Made by a program: the position numbers and the translations under genes. DNA of 64,000 bases. Origin: Enoplolaimus lenunculus. Its lineage: Eukaryota; Nematoda; Enoplea; Enoplida; Thoracostomopsidae. The notes under the pieces are model-generated. The model was not told the origin of the DNA. It was given only the letters and a program-made list of their open reading frames with translations, and made no database searches. The stretch is from contig JASANG010001561.1 in assembly GCA_030248215.1 (NCBI GenBank), forward strand, positions 1-64,000, in the 5' to 3' direction. Each line of letters opens with the position of its first letter. Position 1 is the first letter of the stretch. Below are positions 1 through 12,104 of the stretch, one piece after another.

Positions 1-81
1 TTTCACTAAGTCGAACGCAATTAGGACTACTCTACAAAATCAAATGCATCAATTCAATAGACTAATATACTCAATATCAAT

Positions 82-451
82 AGGTAAACATCGGTTTCAG
101 CTTATAGTTATCCTTGGTGATGTTAATGAAAAAAGCAGGCCTGTAGCCAGCTCAATTTGTGAGGGGGGTAAAAATGTTTCAGGAGTGGTGTAGCGTTTTC
201 AATGACTTGCAAGCAAGGTTGAAGATTTTCCTGTTTTTCTCGGGACAGTAACACGTGCTTTATTTAGGTAAACATCGCTTTCAGCTTATAGTTATCCTTG
301 GTGATGTTAATGAAAAAAGCAGGCCTGTAGCCAGCTCAATTTGTGAGGGGGGTAAAAATGTTTCAGGAGTGGTGTAGCGTTTTCAATGACTTGCAAGCAA
401 GGTTGATGATTTTCCTGTTTTTTCTCGGGACAGTAACACGAGCTTTATTTA
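82..451. repeat. Recent 184-bp tandem duplication (two units)
   Basis: Two head-to-tail units, 82-265 and 266-451, are nearly identical. Both start AGGTAAACATCG and end CTTTATTTA. I see about four differences: three substitutions and one extra T in a T run. A 60-codon reading frame in the second unit has no recognisable motif and is not proposed as a gene. The high identity suggests a young duplication or an assembly artefact. Confidence 0.9.
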
Positions 452-1915
452 TTGCTAGAACAGTCTGGATCGCTTCGAAGCAGCATGTTTTGTTGTATAT
501 AACAGGTGGGAGAGACAAAGTCTAGCCTAAGCTTAGATTTCACACAGACTGTGCTTAGGCCCTTAGTCTCACGCGTGGGCTTTGACCCAGGTTTAATCCA
601 GGCTTGCTCAATGCTCTAGGTGTTTAGTTTTTCCGTTCTGTGATCAAATCCAATATCGGTAGTATTAATTTTGAATACCAATGCAAAACAAACCCTATGC
701 GTTTGAATTTTTCATTTTCCAATTTCTCAAGAGAAGCTATGCTTCGGATTTTTCATACAAGACCGTATCCGCCAAGTATCTGAAATGGTATTGTGTAAAA
801 TTTTTTAAAATAATTTGCATTGTTTCACTATGGAAGTGGCTGGAGCTGACAAAAAAATTCTGTATTCAAACCTGAGTTAAAATATTGAATAATATTCCTG
901 CATAATTCAATGATGATTTTAAAATTTGAGTTCTTAAAACATGCCAAAATTAAAAAACTTCAGTTTAGCTCGCTATTAATCGGAATAATGACTTCGTATT
1001 TAAAAATTATCACAAAATTAGCCCAGTGAAAAATTTGTATCGAAAACGCACCGTACTAAACTTATTACCTTTGGAAGAAACAAGATATAGTTTATATATC
1101 CATATACCGGATCGCGTCACGAGATTACATACTGGACGTCATTTCAAATTCTGATCGCTCTAGATTTAATAAGACGCCAAGCCTAACTGAGTATGATGTT
1201 AATTATTAAAACGCTAGCTTTCAAATCTGGCAATCTGTAAAGGGCATATGTGAATTTCCCATGACACAGAACCCACGAGCTCATAACATTTGGATTCAAA
1301 CCTCCACGCTATACGGGATTCACGTCGTAACCAGAGCAGGCGGGTCACGGTTTGTCCCATTTTGATTCGACGTCAACGTAAAAATTCGGGCTGTCATATC
1401 GGATTAGCAGACATAAACTCGTATGTCATAAGACACTAACTTATAAACCACCACTCTCAGATGTTCAACGTGTACAAGAGTCGGTGTGTCACATGATTCT
1501 GTGGGACATGCGGGTATCATATTCCAAAATTACAACGAATATCATGACATTCAACAGGACAGTGTCTATGCGTGCTTAAAAACGAATTAAAAATCGGACG
1601 ACAGCGGGGAAGATTAACTTTAAAATACCAAAAACATTCCGAAAAATTCGTTTCCAACATAAAATCGCTCAGAACTACAGCGTCATAATTGAAAAATTCA
1701 AATTTCAAATACTAGTATCATATGATATTAAACAGGACAACTTGAGTATGTTACCTCAATGGGGTCTATAAGCAGCCGCGGTGACCGCAGATTATGTTTG
1801 GGGGGCACCGAACAATTTTGGGGCGCTCCTACAATTACAACTCAAGATTGTTTATTTTTCAAGGAAGCCGCAGCATCCACCCCTGAGAAAAAAGCACAAA
1901 ATTGATTTTAAAACT
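452..1915. other. Non-coding AT-rich stretch
   Basis: I see no gene, RNA gene or bounded repeat here. Short frames exist on both strands but carry no recognisable motif. A short TAAGCTTAG/CTTAGGC-type motif near 530-560 recurs at 18.8, 23.4 and 44.1 kb. Confidence 0.5.
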
Positions 1916-2025
1916 GTAGGATTAGGGCTTTAAACAAATTTTGGCGCACATTATAGCCAATATAACCTATGTCTAAGCAAGCCTAAGTTCTTTTAATATT
2001 CACTTGTTTCTTAAAATTGATTGCT
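1916..2025 (+). repeat. Dispersed direct repeat, copy 1 (partner at 4354-4458)
   Basis: About 105 bp beginning GTAGGAT and AGGGCTTTAAAC recurs in the same orientation at 4354-4458 with few differences. After the shared segment this copy reads on into GATTGCTTTAAGG, while the partner copy runs straight into the left arm of the foldback-like element at 4459. This copy may therefore show the sequence without that element. Confidence 0.75.
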
Positions 2026-3451
2026 TTAAGGCATTAATTTGTCCTCAGTCTGCTATGCTAAACATTTACATCTAGTTGGTGTTTACCTTGGTTACTATAC
2101 AATGCATGTAGCGGTTTTTTAGCATTTTCAGAATATCTTCGTGGCTCGTCCGTATTTTTGTGTTTGCAAAATACAATAGTACACAAGTGTACAGTTTTTA
2201 GTGTGTAGATCATATTTTCTGTGCATTACTTTACATATTTCTGACTGTTTTGAAACATTTTGATCTGCATTTTAAACCGTTGGGGCGCACACGGATATCC
2301 AAGCAGTTGAATTGTACGGGGATTGAATTTTAATACTAAGCAAGATTGTCGAAATATTTACTTTTTTAAAGTTAGCCATGAACGTTTTAGATTTAGGCGT
2401 CCTCTACTGTGAATTTTAAAGTATCCGTAACATTTCAAGAACGATCCAGTCTTAAAAATTAAATTGTGAGATTGTTTTTTCGCAGACATTTCTCAATTTT
2501 AACAAAGTAAATTTCAAAAGTTTACATAAAAATGTCCAGGTTTGAGAACTTTAAAGGTTTAATTTTAATTTTAGAACTGTATTAAAATTTCAGGAATTTA
2601 GTATATCCTTTTAAATATTGGGTATAAAAGCGATATGCGCGAGCAATCTGGGGCCAGTTTTCGTATTGAAGTGTTGTTTTGCGACAAATAATTTCTTAGT
2701 TTTCAGCTCCCTTTAAGGGACCCTAACCGTGTATTGTCTGTTTGCTGGCACCCTTGAAGTTTGCGTTTAATTCAGCTATTGTTGCAAGTGTGTTTGGTTT
2801 TCTGTGAGCGACGCTTGTACATTCCCCTGCGGGACTATAACAGAATTATTATTTGGAGAAACTGTTACGAATTCAAAAGTGGTTCTGCTAAAATTGATCT
2901 GTTGTGAGACTTCTAGGATGTTGTACAATGATTGTAAGCTATGAAGTTTTGGTCATGGAGATAGTGCTATATTCACGCCTGTAAACTGCTACGTATGACG
3001 AGTTCTAGTTGTGTTTTGCTGCTCTGGGCGTTTAAAAGCTTAGGTTGTTTCTGTTTGCAAATTTTCTAGTTTGTTGGAGGTCGCATAAGTTGTATGTGCG
3101 TGCAGGCCAAGTTATTGGAACATCCCGATCGGGACTCTTACCATTTTTACAATGTGACATCGGAACCTACTGAAGAACTATTTTGTCTAAATCGGTGATG
3201 TTCAGTTTCAGGTAAACGTGGTAGCGGGTAAAGCTACAACCTTGCAACAAGTGGACGTCCCACCGAGATTACTCGTTTCGTAGCCGAGTCCTGATTTTGG
3301 GTCGCTGAGTTTTTAATCTAGGTGTAATCTATATCTTTAGCATGTCTTCATGTTTCTAAAAGTATGTATAATTTGAGAAGTAGGTATTAATCCTTTATTT
3401 ATCATACTTGGTGAATAGTGTTGAGTGTGCGCTGATGGAGTTGATGGATGC

Positions 3452-3831
3452 CAGGGTTCCAACCGGAACTAGATTTTGCCGGAAGCGAAATCAAGTTTTA
3501 GTAATTCTATTAAAAAGTTAAACGTGTATGACTTTCAACTTTTGTTGCAGTATGCCTGTTTCCGTTACTGTTCACAGCTTCAGTATAGGTTGTTTGTATA
3601 GCTGACGGAATACAGGTAACAACTCGGAATATTTACTAAGAAAAAAACCAGCTGAATAATTGCAAATGAACGAAACAAAACGAAACAAGCAAAATCTAGG
3701 TTCGATCATCCTAAAAACTGATATCCGAAAACTCAGAATTCCCGCATCTGAACAGCAGTCAGCCGGAATCGGATTCGGAAGCCAAAATTTGCCGGATTTT
3801 TGGCCGGAATCGGAATTCCGATGGAACCGTG
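3452..3831. mobile_element. hAT-like MITE, family D
   Basis: A 380-bp element starts CAGGGTTCCAACCGG and ends in the inverted complement GATGGAACCGTG. Subterminal copies of CCGGAATCGGAA are present. The flanks are ATGGATGC and CTGGATGT, a decayed 8-bp duplication (6 of 8). There is no coding capacity; the 60-80 residue frames crossing it are incidental. A second copy lies near 30951-31500. Confidence 0.75.
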
Positions 3832-4353
3832 CTGGATGTTATATTTTGCGTGCTGTGTGTATGATGCCGTAATTTCTCAGCGATTGGTGTTTATATTTAC
3901 CTGCACTGCAGTAAAGTTGCTTTTCCCTAAGGTATATAAACAATCTGTTATGCAGATTTGTCTTAAGTTAATTTGTTTTCAAGAGTATACAATTTTAATA
4001 AATTTGATGAACCGACAATTTTTAGCACGGCACCAACGATAATTACACTGACTTAACTGTTGTCAAAAAGCACCAGATCAGTAAGTTATTCTATACGGTT
4101 TAATTGTAATGTTGTATAGCTGTTCAGTTCTGTCGTGCCCTTTTGGGACTCTAACCCTGTTAAAAAGGTTTCATTCCCTTATTTTATTCATAGTTATTTC
4201 CTGAAATTCTGGAATATTGTAAAGGTATCAGATTTGAAATTGCTTGAATTGCAGTGCGTTTACTAAACACATATATGTTGAAACTCAAAGCTATCTAGCT
4301 AATTATACGTGGGGTTAATTTTACTCGCGGTGCTCGTATATAAGTCCAGGAGG

Positions 4354-4458
4354 ATGTAGGATGAGGGCTTTAAACTAATTTTGGCGCACATTATAGCCAA
4401 TGTACCCTATGTCTAAGCCTAAGTTCTTTTAATATTCACGTGTTTCTTAAAATTGATT
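4354..4458 (+). repeat. Dispersed direct repeat, copy 2
   Basis: Same-orientation partner of 1916-2025, about 2.4 kb downstream. Homology stops at AAAATTGATT, where the tandem-repeat arm of the foldback-like element begins. Confidence 0.75.
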
Positions 4459-5645
4459 ACACAAAAGGCCGTACGGACGAAAGGCCGTCCAGACAAAAGG
4501 CTGCCTAGATAAAAGGACGTCCGAATAAAAGGACGTCCGGACAAAAGACCGTCCGGACAAAAGGCCGTGCGGACAAAAGGGCGTCCGGATAAAAACATCC
4601 GACGTGTGTCAATAGGTCTTGGCAAAATTACACATACCTTTAGGTGAAATATTCAATGCTTAGATAATGTTCGTTCCCATGATGCATATCTTCATATGGC
4701 CCAACTAGTGTATTTTTTACGCTATGGCCGAGACCGAGACTTTACTGCCGAGACAGGCCATAAAACCTGTCAGCCTCGGTCAATTTTCGGTCATCACCGA
4801 AAATTTAAAATTTTCAAAATAAATTATTTTTATTAATGATTTTTAGTTTTTTGTGTTTTTTTTTAAGAATATCATCTTCACTGAATCCTCGGCTTCTGGT
4901 TTTGGTTCCAAATCACCGATATTCAAAAAAGCGAGACCGAGACTTGTCAAATATAGAGACTTACCGAGACCGAGACTCACATCTCTGTACACAGAAATTA
5001 TGATTATCAAAACTGGCAACTTTTGTGTGATCTGCAGTAAAAATGTTGCTCAGGGGCTCTAGCGGGTTTATTACAAGATCTAAGTTAAACCGAGATTTGC
5101 CAAATACCGAGACATGCCTTCACCGAGACTTGCCTTCTCCGAGACTCCCATCCCTGGCTATGGGAATTTTTTGTAGTTACATTGTTTAGTTGCAAATCAG
5201 TTGTTACTTTTGATTTTGTAGGAATTCGTTCTGCATATGTGATTTATCGCACAATCGTTTAATAAATACAATGGTTTATGGTGATTTTAGGAAATGGGGA
5301 GTTTGTGAATGGTTAAAAACGCAAAAAAACATATGCGTGTTTAGCTTTTGGTTACAACAATAAATAACAAAAACAAAAACAAATGCTCGCTATGATATTG
5401 CAGGGTTTATATTGCATATTCAAATCGCTCAACCTCCATTTAGCGTGTTGTTGCTTAAAAGCATATGGTTTAATTCAATTTTGCCAGGCAGCCTTTTATA
5501 TAGGCGGCATTTTGTCCAGCGGAGAGCCTTTGTTCAGGCGGCCTTTTGTCCGGTCGGCCTTTTGTCCGGACGGCCTTTGTCTACGAGGCCTTTTGTCCGG
5601 ACGGCACTTTATGCGGACAGCCTTTGGTCCGGACGACCTTTTGTC
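4459..5645. mobile_element. Foldback-like element with tandem-repeat inverted arms
   Basis: The left arm (about 4465-4597) is a run of roughly nine degenerate units of about 16 bp, consensus AAAAGGCCGTCCGGAC. The right arm (about 5500-5645) carries the same unit in inverted orientation (CCTTTTGTCCGGACGG). Beyond the arms, the short AATTG-containing edges are also roughly inverted. This organisation is that of Drosophila FB-type foldback elements; kinship is inference. The interior is AT-rich and contains a family E MITE at 4728-5156. The overlapping reading frames across the right arm (about 5383-5791) are translations of the minisatellite, not genes. Confidence 0.7.
4728..5156. mobile_element. 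hAT-like MITE, family E (copy 1)
   Basis: A 429-bp copy rich in CCGAGAC/GTCTCGG motifs. The right end reads GAGACTCCCATCCCTG. The left end has lost the outermost bases expected from other copies. GCTATGG (7 bp) is directly repeated immediately on both sides (4721-4727 and 5157-5163). No coding capacity. It sits inside the foldback-like element. Confidence 0.8.
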
Positions 5646-8600
5646 TTTTTGCTTTACAATTATTTCGATCACTACTCGTTTCCGTTTGTTGTCACCGCCC
5701 TCGGGCGACGACTCTGTTTTCGCTTGCAGCTGATTTCAAAAAATTGGGTGCTGTGAATACGATAGAACGATTTTTGTTTGGTAACAAGTAAAGAAATTTT
5801 GCTCGATATACCTGCGGGTAACAAAAATAAAATTTACACGGGTAAAGCGTAACGCGGGTGAAAAATTCTTTGCGCAAATTACAGAGTCCGGATAAATTCT
5901 GCAAACAATATATATTTGAGTTTTAGTGATATATAAAAAATGAAATTAATCAGAAGTTAAAACCAATTTTTAACGGTTTCTGCGATGTTTTTTCGCTGTT
6001 TTGCATGTAAATTTACTTAGATTATAAAAGTTTTTTCCGTTTTTTCGCACCCGATCGGAAAAAACTGAAAAACCCGTTTTTCCGTTGGTTTTTCACTAAG
6101 GTGCCAAAACAAATAATTAACTGCATTTAGGGTAAGTTTACCGGTGATCATACATTTGAGTTTCAGTCAAATAACGCGTTCTTACAATCTGTTTACACTC
6201 CGGTATTAAGGTTTTGGTTGGTTGCTGTAGTCACGTCCGTCGATGCGATAAGGGACATGTTCTTGAAGTTACGCAGTCATTTTATCGGCACCAAAAAACC
6301 AAATTTTACCAAAAAAATTTAGTATTCCGAGCATAAAAATGACAATAGTTTAGAAGAAAGTAGGGGTCACAATTCAAAGCAATACAGTACTAAAAAGATG
6401 AAATTGCGGTTCATGTTCGAAAACTAGCTACACGTTGCATGGCACAAGAAACTAAACGCTCGGTATACGTAACAATAGTAAACCTTTTATTCGGGTTGAA
6501 CCAAGAATACGACCATTTAATTAGCAACAATACTCATTTACGTTATTCAAAATACGTCAACACACAATTAACATTACGACGCTGAAATTCAGGCTGCTCA
6601 AGTTCTAGCAGGTAGCGAACTGGAAATGTTTCGAATGAACCAGTTTCTGTTCAAATTTTTATTACGCGAGCCGCCCTTAAAATTATTTCGGGTTTTTAAA
6701 TTAGCAAAATTATTTTGCAGAGTCAAAAATATCTGCCGGTTTGCGTTGTGTAGCTACCATTGAATGAATTAGTACCGATTCTGATGCGGTATGGTGCGAA
6801 TTTCATGAGTATGCAACGCGCGGGTCAAATGGTCTCACAAAATGTTAGCTAACCGTTTCAACATCGGTTTCAAAAGGAACCAAACACAGTGTTAAATTCG
6901 GTGGAAAGTAAAACCAACAAGCCGCAGGAAATTGGAATAAAATATGAAGCTTTTTTCGGACCTTTCTTCAACCCAAATTTATCCCGAGAAAATTTCTTTA
7001 GTTAATAAGAAGTTATAATTGTGATCGCGATCTGTCTGTTTCGTTTCTCAAAATTTAGAAGCCAAGGATTGGTTTAATTTTCGTGTTTTATAAAACTGTA
7101 AACATACACATGGCCCACAACCGTGTTGAAATCGCGGATGTATATATTTCCAGTTTCATTGAGAAAATCTTTAACGCAAAGAACCTGACATCACCTGAGC
7201 TACTTTAAGGTGAAGACTTCAGCAATTGAGAAAATATTTCGAAGTAAGCGATTCTGAGCATATTAGGACATTTGTCTTTTTTTACAAGTATGTTGCCCGA
7301 AACCAGAGCACTATCGAAAATGTGAAACGCTAACACCGCAATTTTGATCAATGCAAGTAAATGATCTTGCGCCTCCAACGCTCGAGGAACACAATTTTTT
7401 GCTCCGAGAGTGCTCTAATTATATTTGTGACTACATACCGTTGTTGTTGTGTGGTACTAAATGTGTTGGTTGGAAAAGCCCACCATATAATTTTTTTAAC
7501 AAATCACTATGCGGAAAGCTAATACTAAAACTACCTCAAGAAAACCATACCTAAATAAACTGGACAGCTGCGGAAAATATTCGTTTCGTTGGTGCTACCG
7601 TAGTGAGGTTTGAATTCGATAAAAATATTTCAAAAAGTTATTATTGTACAGAAATTACACCAAATTTCAAATTATTCTTGTCAGCAAATGTCCCTACATC
7701 TTGTCGCGTCATCTAAATGAAATTTTTCGAGGCATACACTTTGAAACCTTTAAAAATGCAAATGTTTCCTGTTTTAATTACTTCCATATATATCAGACTT
7801 GCTAAAAATACAGAGTTTTCTAACTAAACTGTAATTGATGTTATTCAACTATGGCACGCTAAAATTTTTAGTGTTTTATATTCGAGTATATATTGCGGGA
7901 AAGAACGAACACCCAGCGTTACTTAGAGGCTAAGCTATGCGCATTCTACTCAAATTAATGTATACTATTCCACGAATTGTGTATCTGACGAAAACTTAAT
8001 TTATTTTGCCGCGGATTTCAACAGGTGTTACCGAAATTAAAATAATTAACGCTTAAAGATGTGTACAGTACATTTTCCGCTCAAAGATAATTTTTGATCG
8101 ATACTCAATGGAGTATGTTCATGAAGTTAAACAAGTACCGACTGTTTGAAGCCGCGAAGGATATGTAAGTATAGGGCGCCCGAAACCAAACATTTAAAAA
8201 ACTAAAAGGTTGAAGGACTCGCTTTATTTGGAGTTTAAAACAAAAACTTAACAAGGGTAAATAGCAGGGCGTAACAAGATATCCGTTTCCGTTACCGGAG
8301 AAATACAGGAAATTCTGTTATTTTTATGCTCATAATTGTAAATCACTTCACTTATAAATCATTCCATCTGTCTATATAGATATGTAGCAGTGGTTTGATT
8401 TGAAATGAAAATGACGAAATTCATCCAAAATTTTAAAAATTTATCCGTATCCGCTATCTTTGTTAGAAATTTTATAAATACTAAATATACTGAAAAATAC
8501 GTTTTTCGTTATTTTCCGTTTACACCCTGGTAAATAACAGTAGGCACCGTGGTTTCGAATGAATAGTAGAAACGCGATTACGCTGCTAATTCCACTTACC

Positions 8601-11019
8601 GTTTGTCTAGACGAGTGCAGCGCTGCTGCATTGTAAATGCTAGAAAAACTCTACAAAATACTTAAAATCCGGAAGCACAACCGACAACGCCTGCACAGTA
8701 AAAATTGCGCAGTGGTGTTACGTTATTGAAATTGAGGTCTCCTTGAAAAAAATTTAAAACAGTTACCAATCAAAACTCCAAATATCTAAAAGCTATACAA
8801 CGTGACAATTAACTTTAGAACACTACTAAGTAGATTCTCACGTTGTCAGTAGAGGTTAATGAAAGGGTATGTCATCGAACCAAGCATACAAATGCAGAGT
8901 ACGCAGGTTGATGACTAACTTTATGCGCCTTCAAATTTGTGTGAAAACGCTTGACTAAGAAAGCATTTGCCTCATACTGGCCAAACGGTGGTCTCTTTAG
9001 AAAAGGAAGCTAATCGAAAACACTGATGTTAAAATGCAGCTTGGAGAGTCAAAACTGGATTTTCTGAAAATACCACGATCAGTCGATGCTTAAAGGATAT
9101 CACTCACCTTGTAGATTTCGCACCAACCGGTGCCATGTATTTTGATTTCTGGAAAATGTAAATGTCAAATACAATCGATGTATCGTTAAAATATAAAATT
9201 AGCTCATTGAAGGTAAGAAAACAACAGTATCGCGTTTACACGTTCGAAATCAGGGGTCCCTATAGTTCAACAATTACCGAAAATATCACAGTTAAATTAT
9301 TGAGCAGCCTGAGATCAGACAACGTAATAAGTATACCATTACACAATGTACAGAAAAGACAATCCACAGAAATGGAAGGAAGGTTCAATGCAATTTCATT
9401 CGCTGTCCGCGTTTGCGTGCACTTGCGACTGCGTACACCTGCCATCGCACTTAAATTTACATCTGTCGACATACTGCACGTTCCCACAAATAACTGACAC
9501 CAAGAGCGATACCAGTACAGTTGGTCAGCTGCATCTACTAGTTTAAACTAGCGATTGCAAGATGTCAGTCCTAATCAGTCAACAGAACAGAAATCTGTTT
9601 GAAGCGCCATTACCAAGGTAACCCCTATTTCTGCTTGACATGCAGATATGTTCAGTCAATATAATGCGCTGCTTTATTTTTTCATATCCATGGATCTAAA
9701 ACGTTCTGCGCGAAATGTTTTCTAAGGTATAGAAGGCTAGAACAACAGGTGCACAGATGGAATCAGCCAAACCGATAAACCACCGTCTAGCCAATAGCTG
9801 TTAATTAAACACTCTTCTACTAACAACACCGCCTTTTGCAACCAGTTAGAGTTCTTCACGTACTATTCACACTCTTTGCACACCATAAGTGAGTAGAGTA
9901 TCCGTTGTCATCAGGCACCTGTTGGTACCATATGAATATTACATGAAACATTTATTTTGTTGATTACGTGCCGGCAAACAGTAATAAAGTGCAGGGTATC
10001 CATATGTGTGACTACGTTTTCCACTTAATGCAAGTACTGGCATTTATCGCCGTACGTACAATTTCCAGCCAAAAAATAACGACACCGTTGCTGTTGGAGG
10101 GGCGATTGTCGATGCATTTGGCCTGAAAATAATGAAGACGTGCTGACAAAAATGTTCAGTAACGGTCAAATTTAAGTGCGTAGAAACCGCGATTGCGTCA
10201 ACTGCAGTTGCGGTGTTGATGTCGCGTCTGAGTTTCTGCGTTCGCAGTGGTGGTTTGTTACGTAGTCGTAATCGCAGTTTGAACCGCGGACCCAGAATCG
10301 GTTTCAAACGCGTTCACACAATCGCGGTTTGAATCGCGGTCGCGCCCAAATTTTGGGAAATGGTTACATCCTATAAAAATTCAAAGCAGTTGTTTCTAGC
10401 ATTTGGAAAAATGCATAAAAACCTCTGTATGAAAATTTCGAAGTGGGTTGACGCATGAAACCCCCTGACTACGTCCTTCCAAGTGTGTCTTGTTTTTAGA
10501 TGCGGTTGCTATTACGAACTGGGGAAAAGTATCAAATTAACGAACTACGGTACTGAAAGTCAGAAAATTTGTATACATCTACCCAGCGAAATACCCAGGG
10601 GGGTGGGGGACTACATCACATGCCTGCCCTATCTGAATGAAAATTGTGCGATGCAAATAATTACCGAAAACGAGCTTTAAAGTGCACAATTTAGGATCCG
10701 AAAAAGAATCGTTCTCCACTGCAATCTCCTAAATCTGCCATTGCAAATAATAGCTCTCCCCAACTCAATCTTCAACCCGTTGGACTAAGCTTACTTTTCA
10801 AAACCTTCGACTGCCCCGCTTTTCCACTTTTGCCCTCCATCAAACCCGTACTTGTGCTCTTGTAATAACATACATAAAAGACTCCATATCCAAAAACCAG
10901 TTTTCATGTGTAATCACGCATAATATGCGACGAATTCTTTTTTGTATCTTAATGCTTGGTGGGTAAAATGTTTTTACATAAAACTTTGTATCAAAATTCA
11001 TAGGCAATTTTTGAAAAAA
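5646..11019. other. Non-coding intergenic stretch
   Basis: No gene recognised. Around 5775-5880 there is a GCGGGTAA-rich segment related to the element at 35569-36029. Around 10150-10345 there is a segment rich in GCGATTGCG/AACCGCGG motifs that also occur near 13505-13625. The longest frame, 9162-9497 on the plus strand (111 codons), has no recognisable domain, no upstream context and no repeat relationship I can see; I treat it as chance. Confidence 0.45.
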
Positions 11020-11775
11020 CGCCTGTACGCATCTGAGACATGCTAGTACCGGCGCATATGCAATGTAGTGCACGTTGTATAGTATACTGGCAGACGAACG
11101 CAATTTGGACCCCCTAGGATTTTGATAAAAGTGGACCATCCTAAAGAAATCGACGAGCTGAATTCAACGGTACCATTTTCATGGCTGCATGACCAACGGT
11201 TCAGAAGTTACAGCCCTCCTCAAAAAGTATCTATCATTCACATGTTCGGAAAATATAATATTACCAGGTTTATTTGTTACACAAATTTGATTGTTGTTTG
11301 TACATGTTTTGTAGGTAAAAAAAGTAAAACTTAAAGCGCAATAACTATTGAACCGGAGACCCTGCAGCGCTAAAAATGGCACCGCTGAACTCAGCGCGTG
11401 GAAATCAATAAAGTGAACTATTTTTATTGAATTCCTAGGAGGGTCCATATTCCGTACCTCCGCCTAGTATGCTTGCTGGCAGCATACCGTCGATACATAT
11501 AGTCAACGAAAAAGGTAGTTGGAGCGCAGTGGTAAAGCTTGTTCGTGCCCGCAACCTGCTTTTCCAGCTGCTTAGCTAAAAAGTGCAAAATGTCGGTTCC
11601 TGCCTGGACTAGCATGGTGGATACTCCTTGAGCGCAATGGTAAATTACCGCATTTTGAATACGGTATCCAGTCAAAATAGGATGGACGGTCAAGGGACGA
11701 CCTTGCAGAAAATTGGGGCATGTAAGCTTCTGAGACATGCTTGTCCCGGCGCATCAGTAACACCCAAACAGTGCG
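11020..11775 (+). repeat. Tandem tRNA-like repeat family T, copy 1
   Basis: About one and a half units of a repeat of roughly 340 bp. Recognisable blocks in order: GAGACATGCT, AGTATGCTTGC, a decayed tRNA-like module (GAGCGCAGTGGTAAAGC), CTTTTCCAGCTGCTTAG, GAGCGCAATGGTA, GATGGACGGTCAAGGG, then GAGACATGCTTGTCC again. The same block order occurs at 35170-36250 and 52068-52745. The first unit is interrupted by the inverted-repeat element 11107-11445. Confidence 0.7.
11107..11445. mobile_element. Short inverted-repeat DNA element inside repeat T
   Basis: Starts GGACCCCCTAGGATTTTG and ends CCTAGGAGGGTCC, so the ends form an imperfect inverted repeat of about 13 bp, with weaker complementarity inwards. 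A clear target duplication is not visible. The frames on both strands through it look non-coding. Confidence 0.5.
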
Positions 11776-12104
11776 ATTAACAAAGTGCGCAAATGAGCAT
11801 TTGTAGATGAGACCCTCAATCTCAGGCTCAACTTTGTAATTCAAACTCCCATCCGTGCGTTAACAGTATTTTCCTGACATACGCAACACAATATGAAGCC
11901 GAACGCGTGAACAAAACCCATCTGAATTTCCTGATTTAAAAACTAACTGACTATTTTAAGATTTAAACAATGGGAGATACAGTTTTTGTTGTACGCTTTG
12001 GTACAGTGTAAAATACTCGGCGATTCGGCGTGATTAATTCATGCGTGCAAAAGGTGTTCACATTGTTTGTAACACAACACAAACCCGAAACAACCAAACT
12101 TTAC

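Noticed and set aside
5383-5791. Three overlapping 80-116 codon frames with SGRPFVRTAF-like repeats
   Set aside because: They are translations of the 16-bp minisatellite arm in several frames. The same peptide repeat appears on the opposite strand of the other arm at 4419-4625.
8830-9160. Possible transposase fragment (CLKDITHLVDFAPTG-like translation)
   Set aside because: No diagnostic catalytic motif, broken frames and no inverted ends; insufficient to call.
9162-9497. 111-codon open frame, plus strand
   Set aside because: No recognisable domain or supporting context, and it overlaps other frames. Frames of this length are expected by chance in 64 kb.
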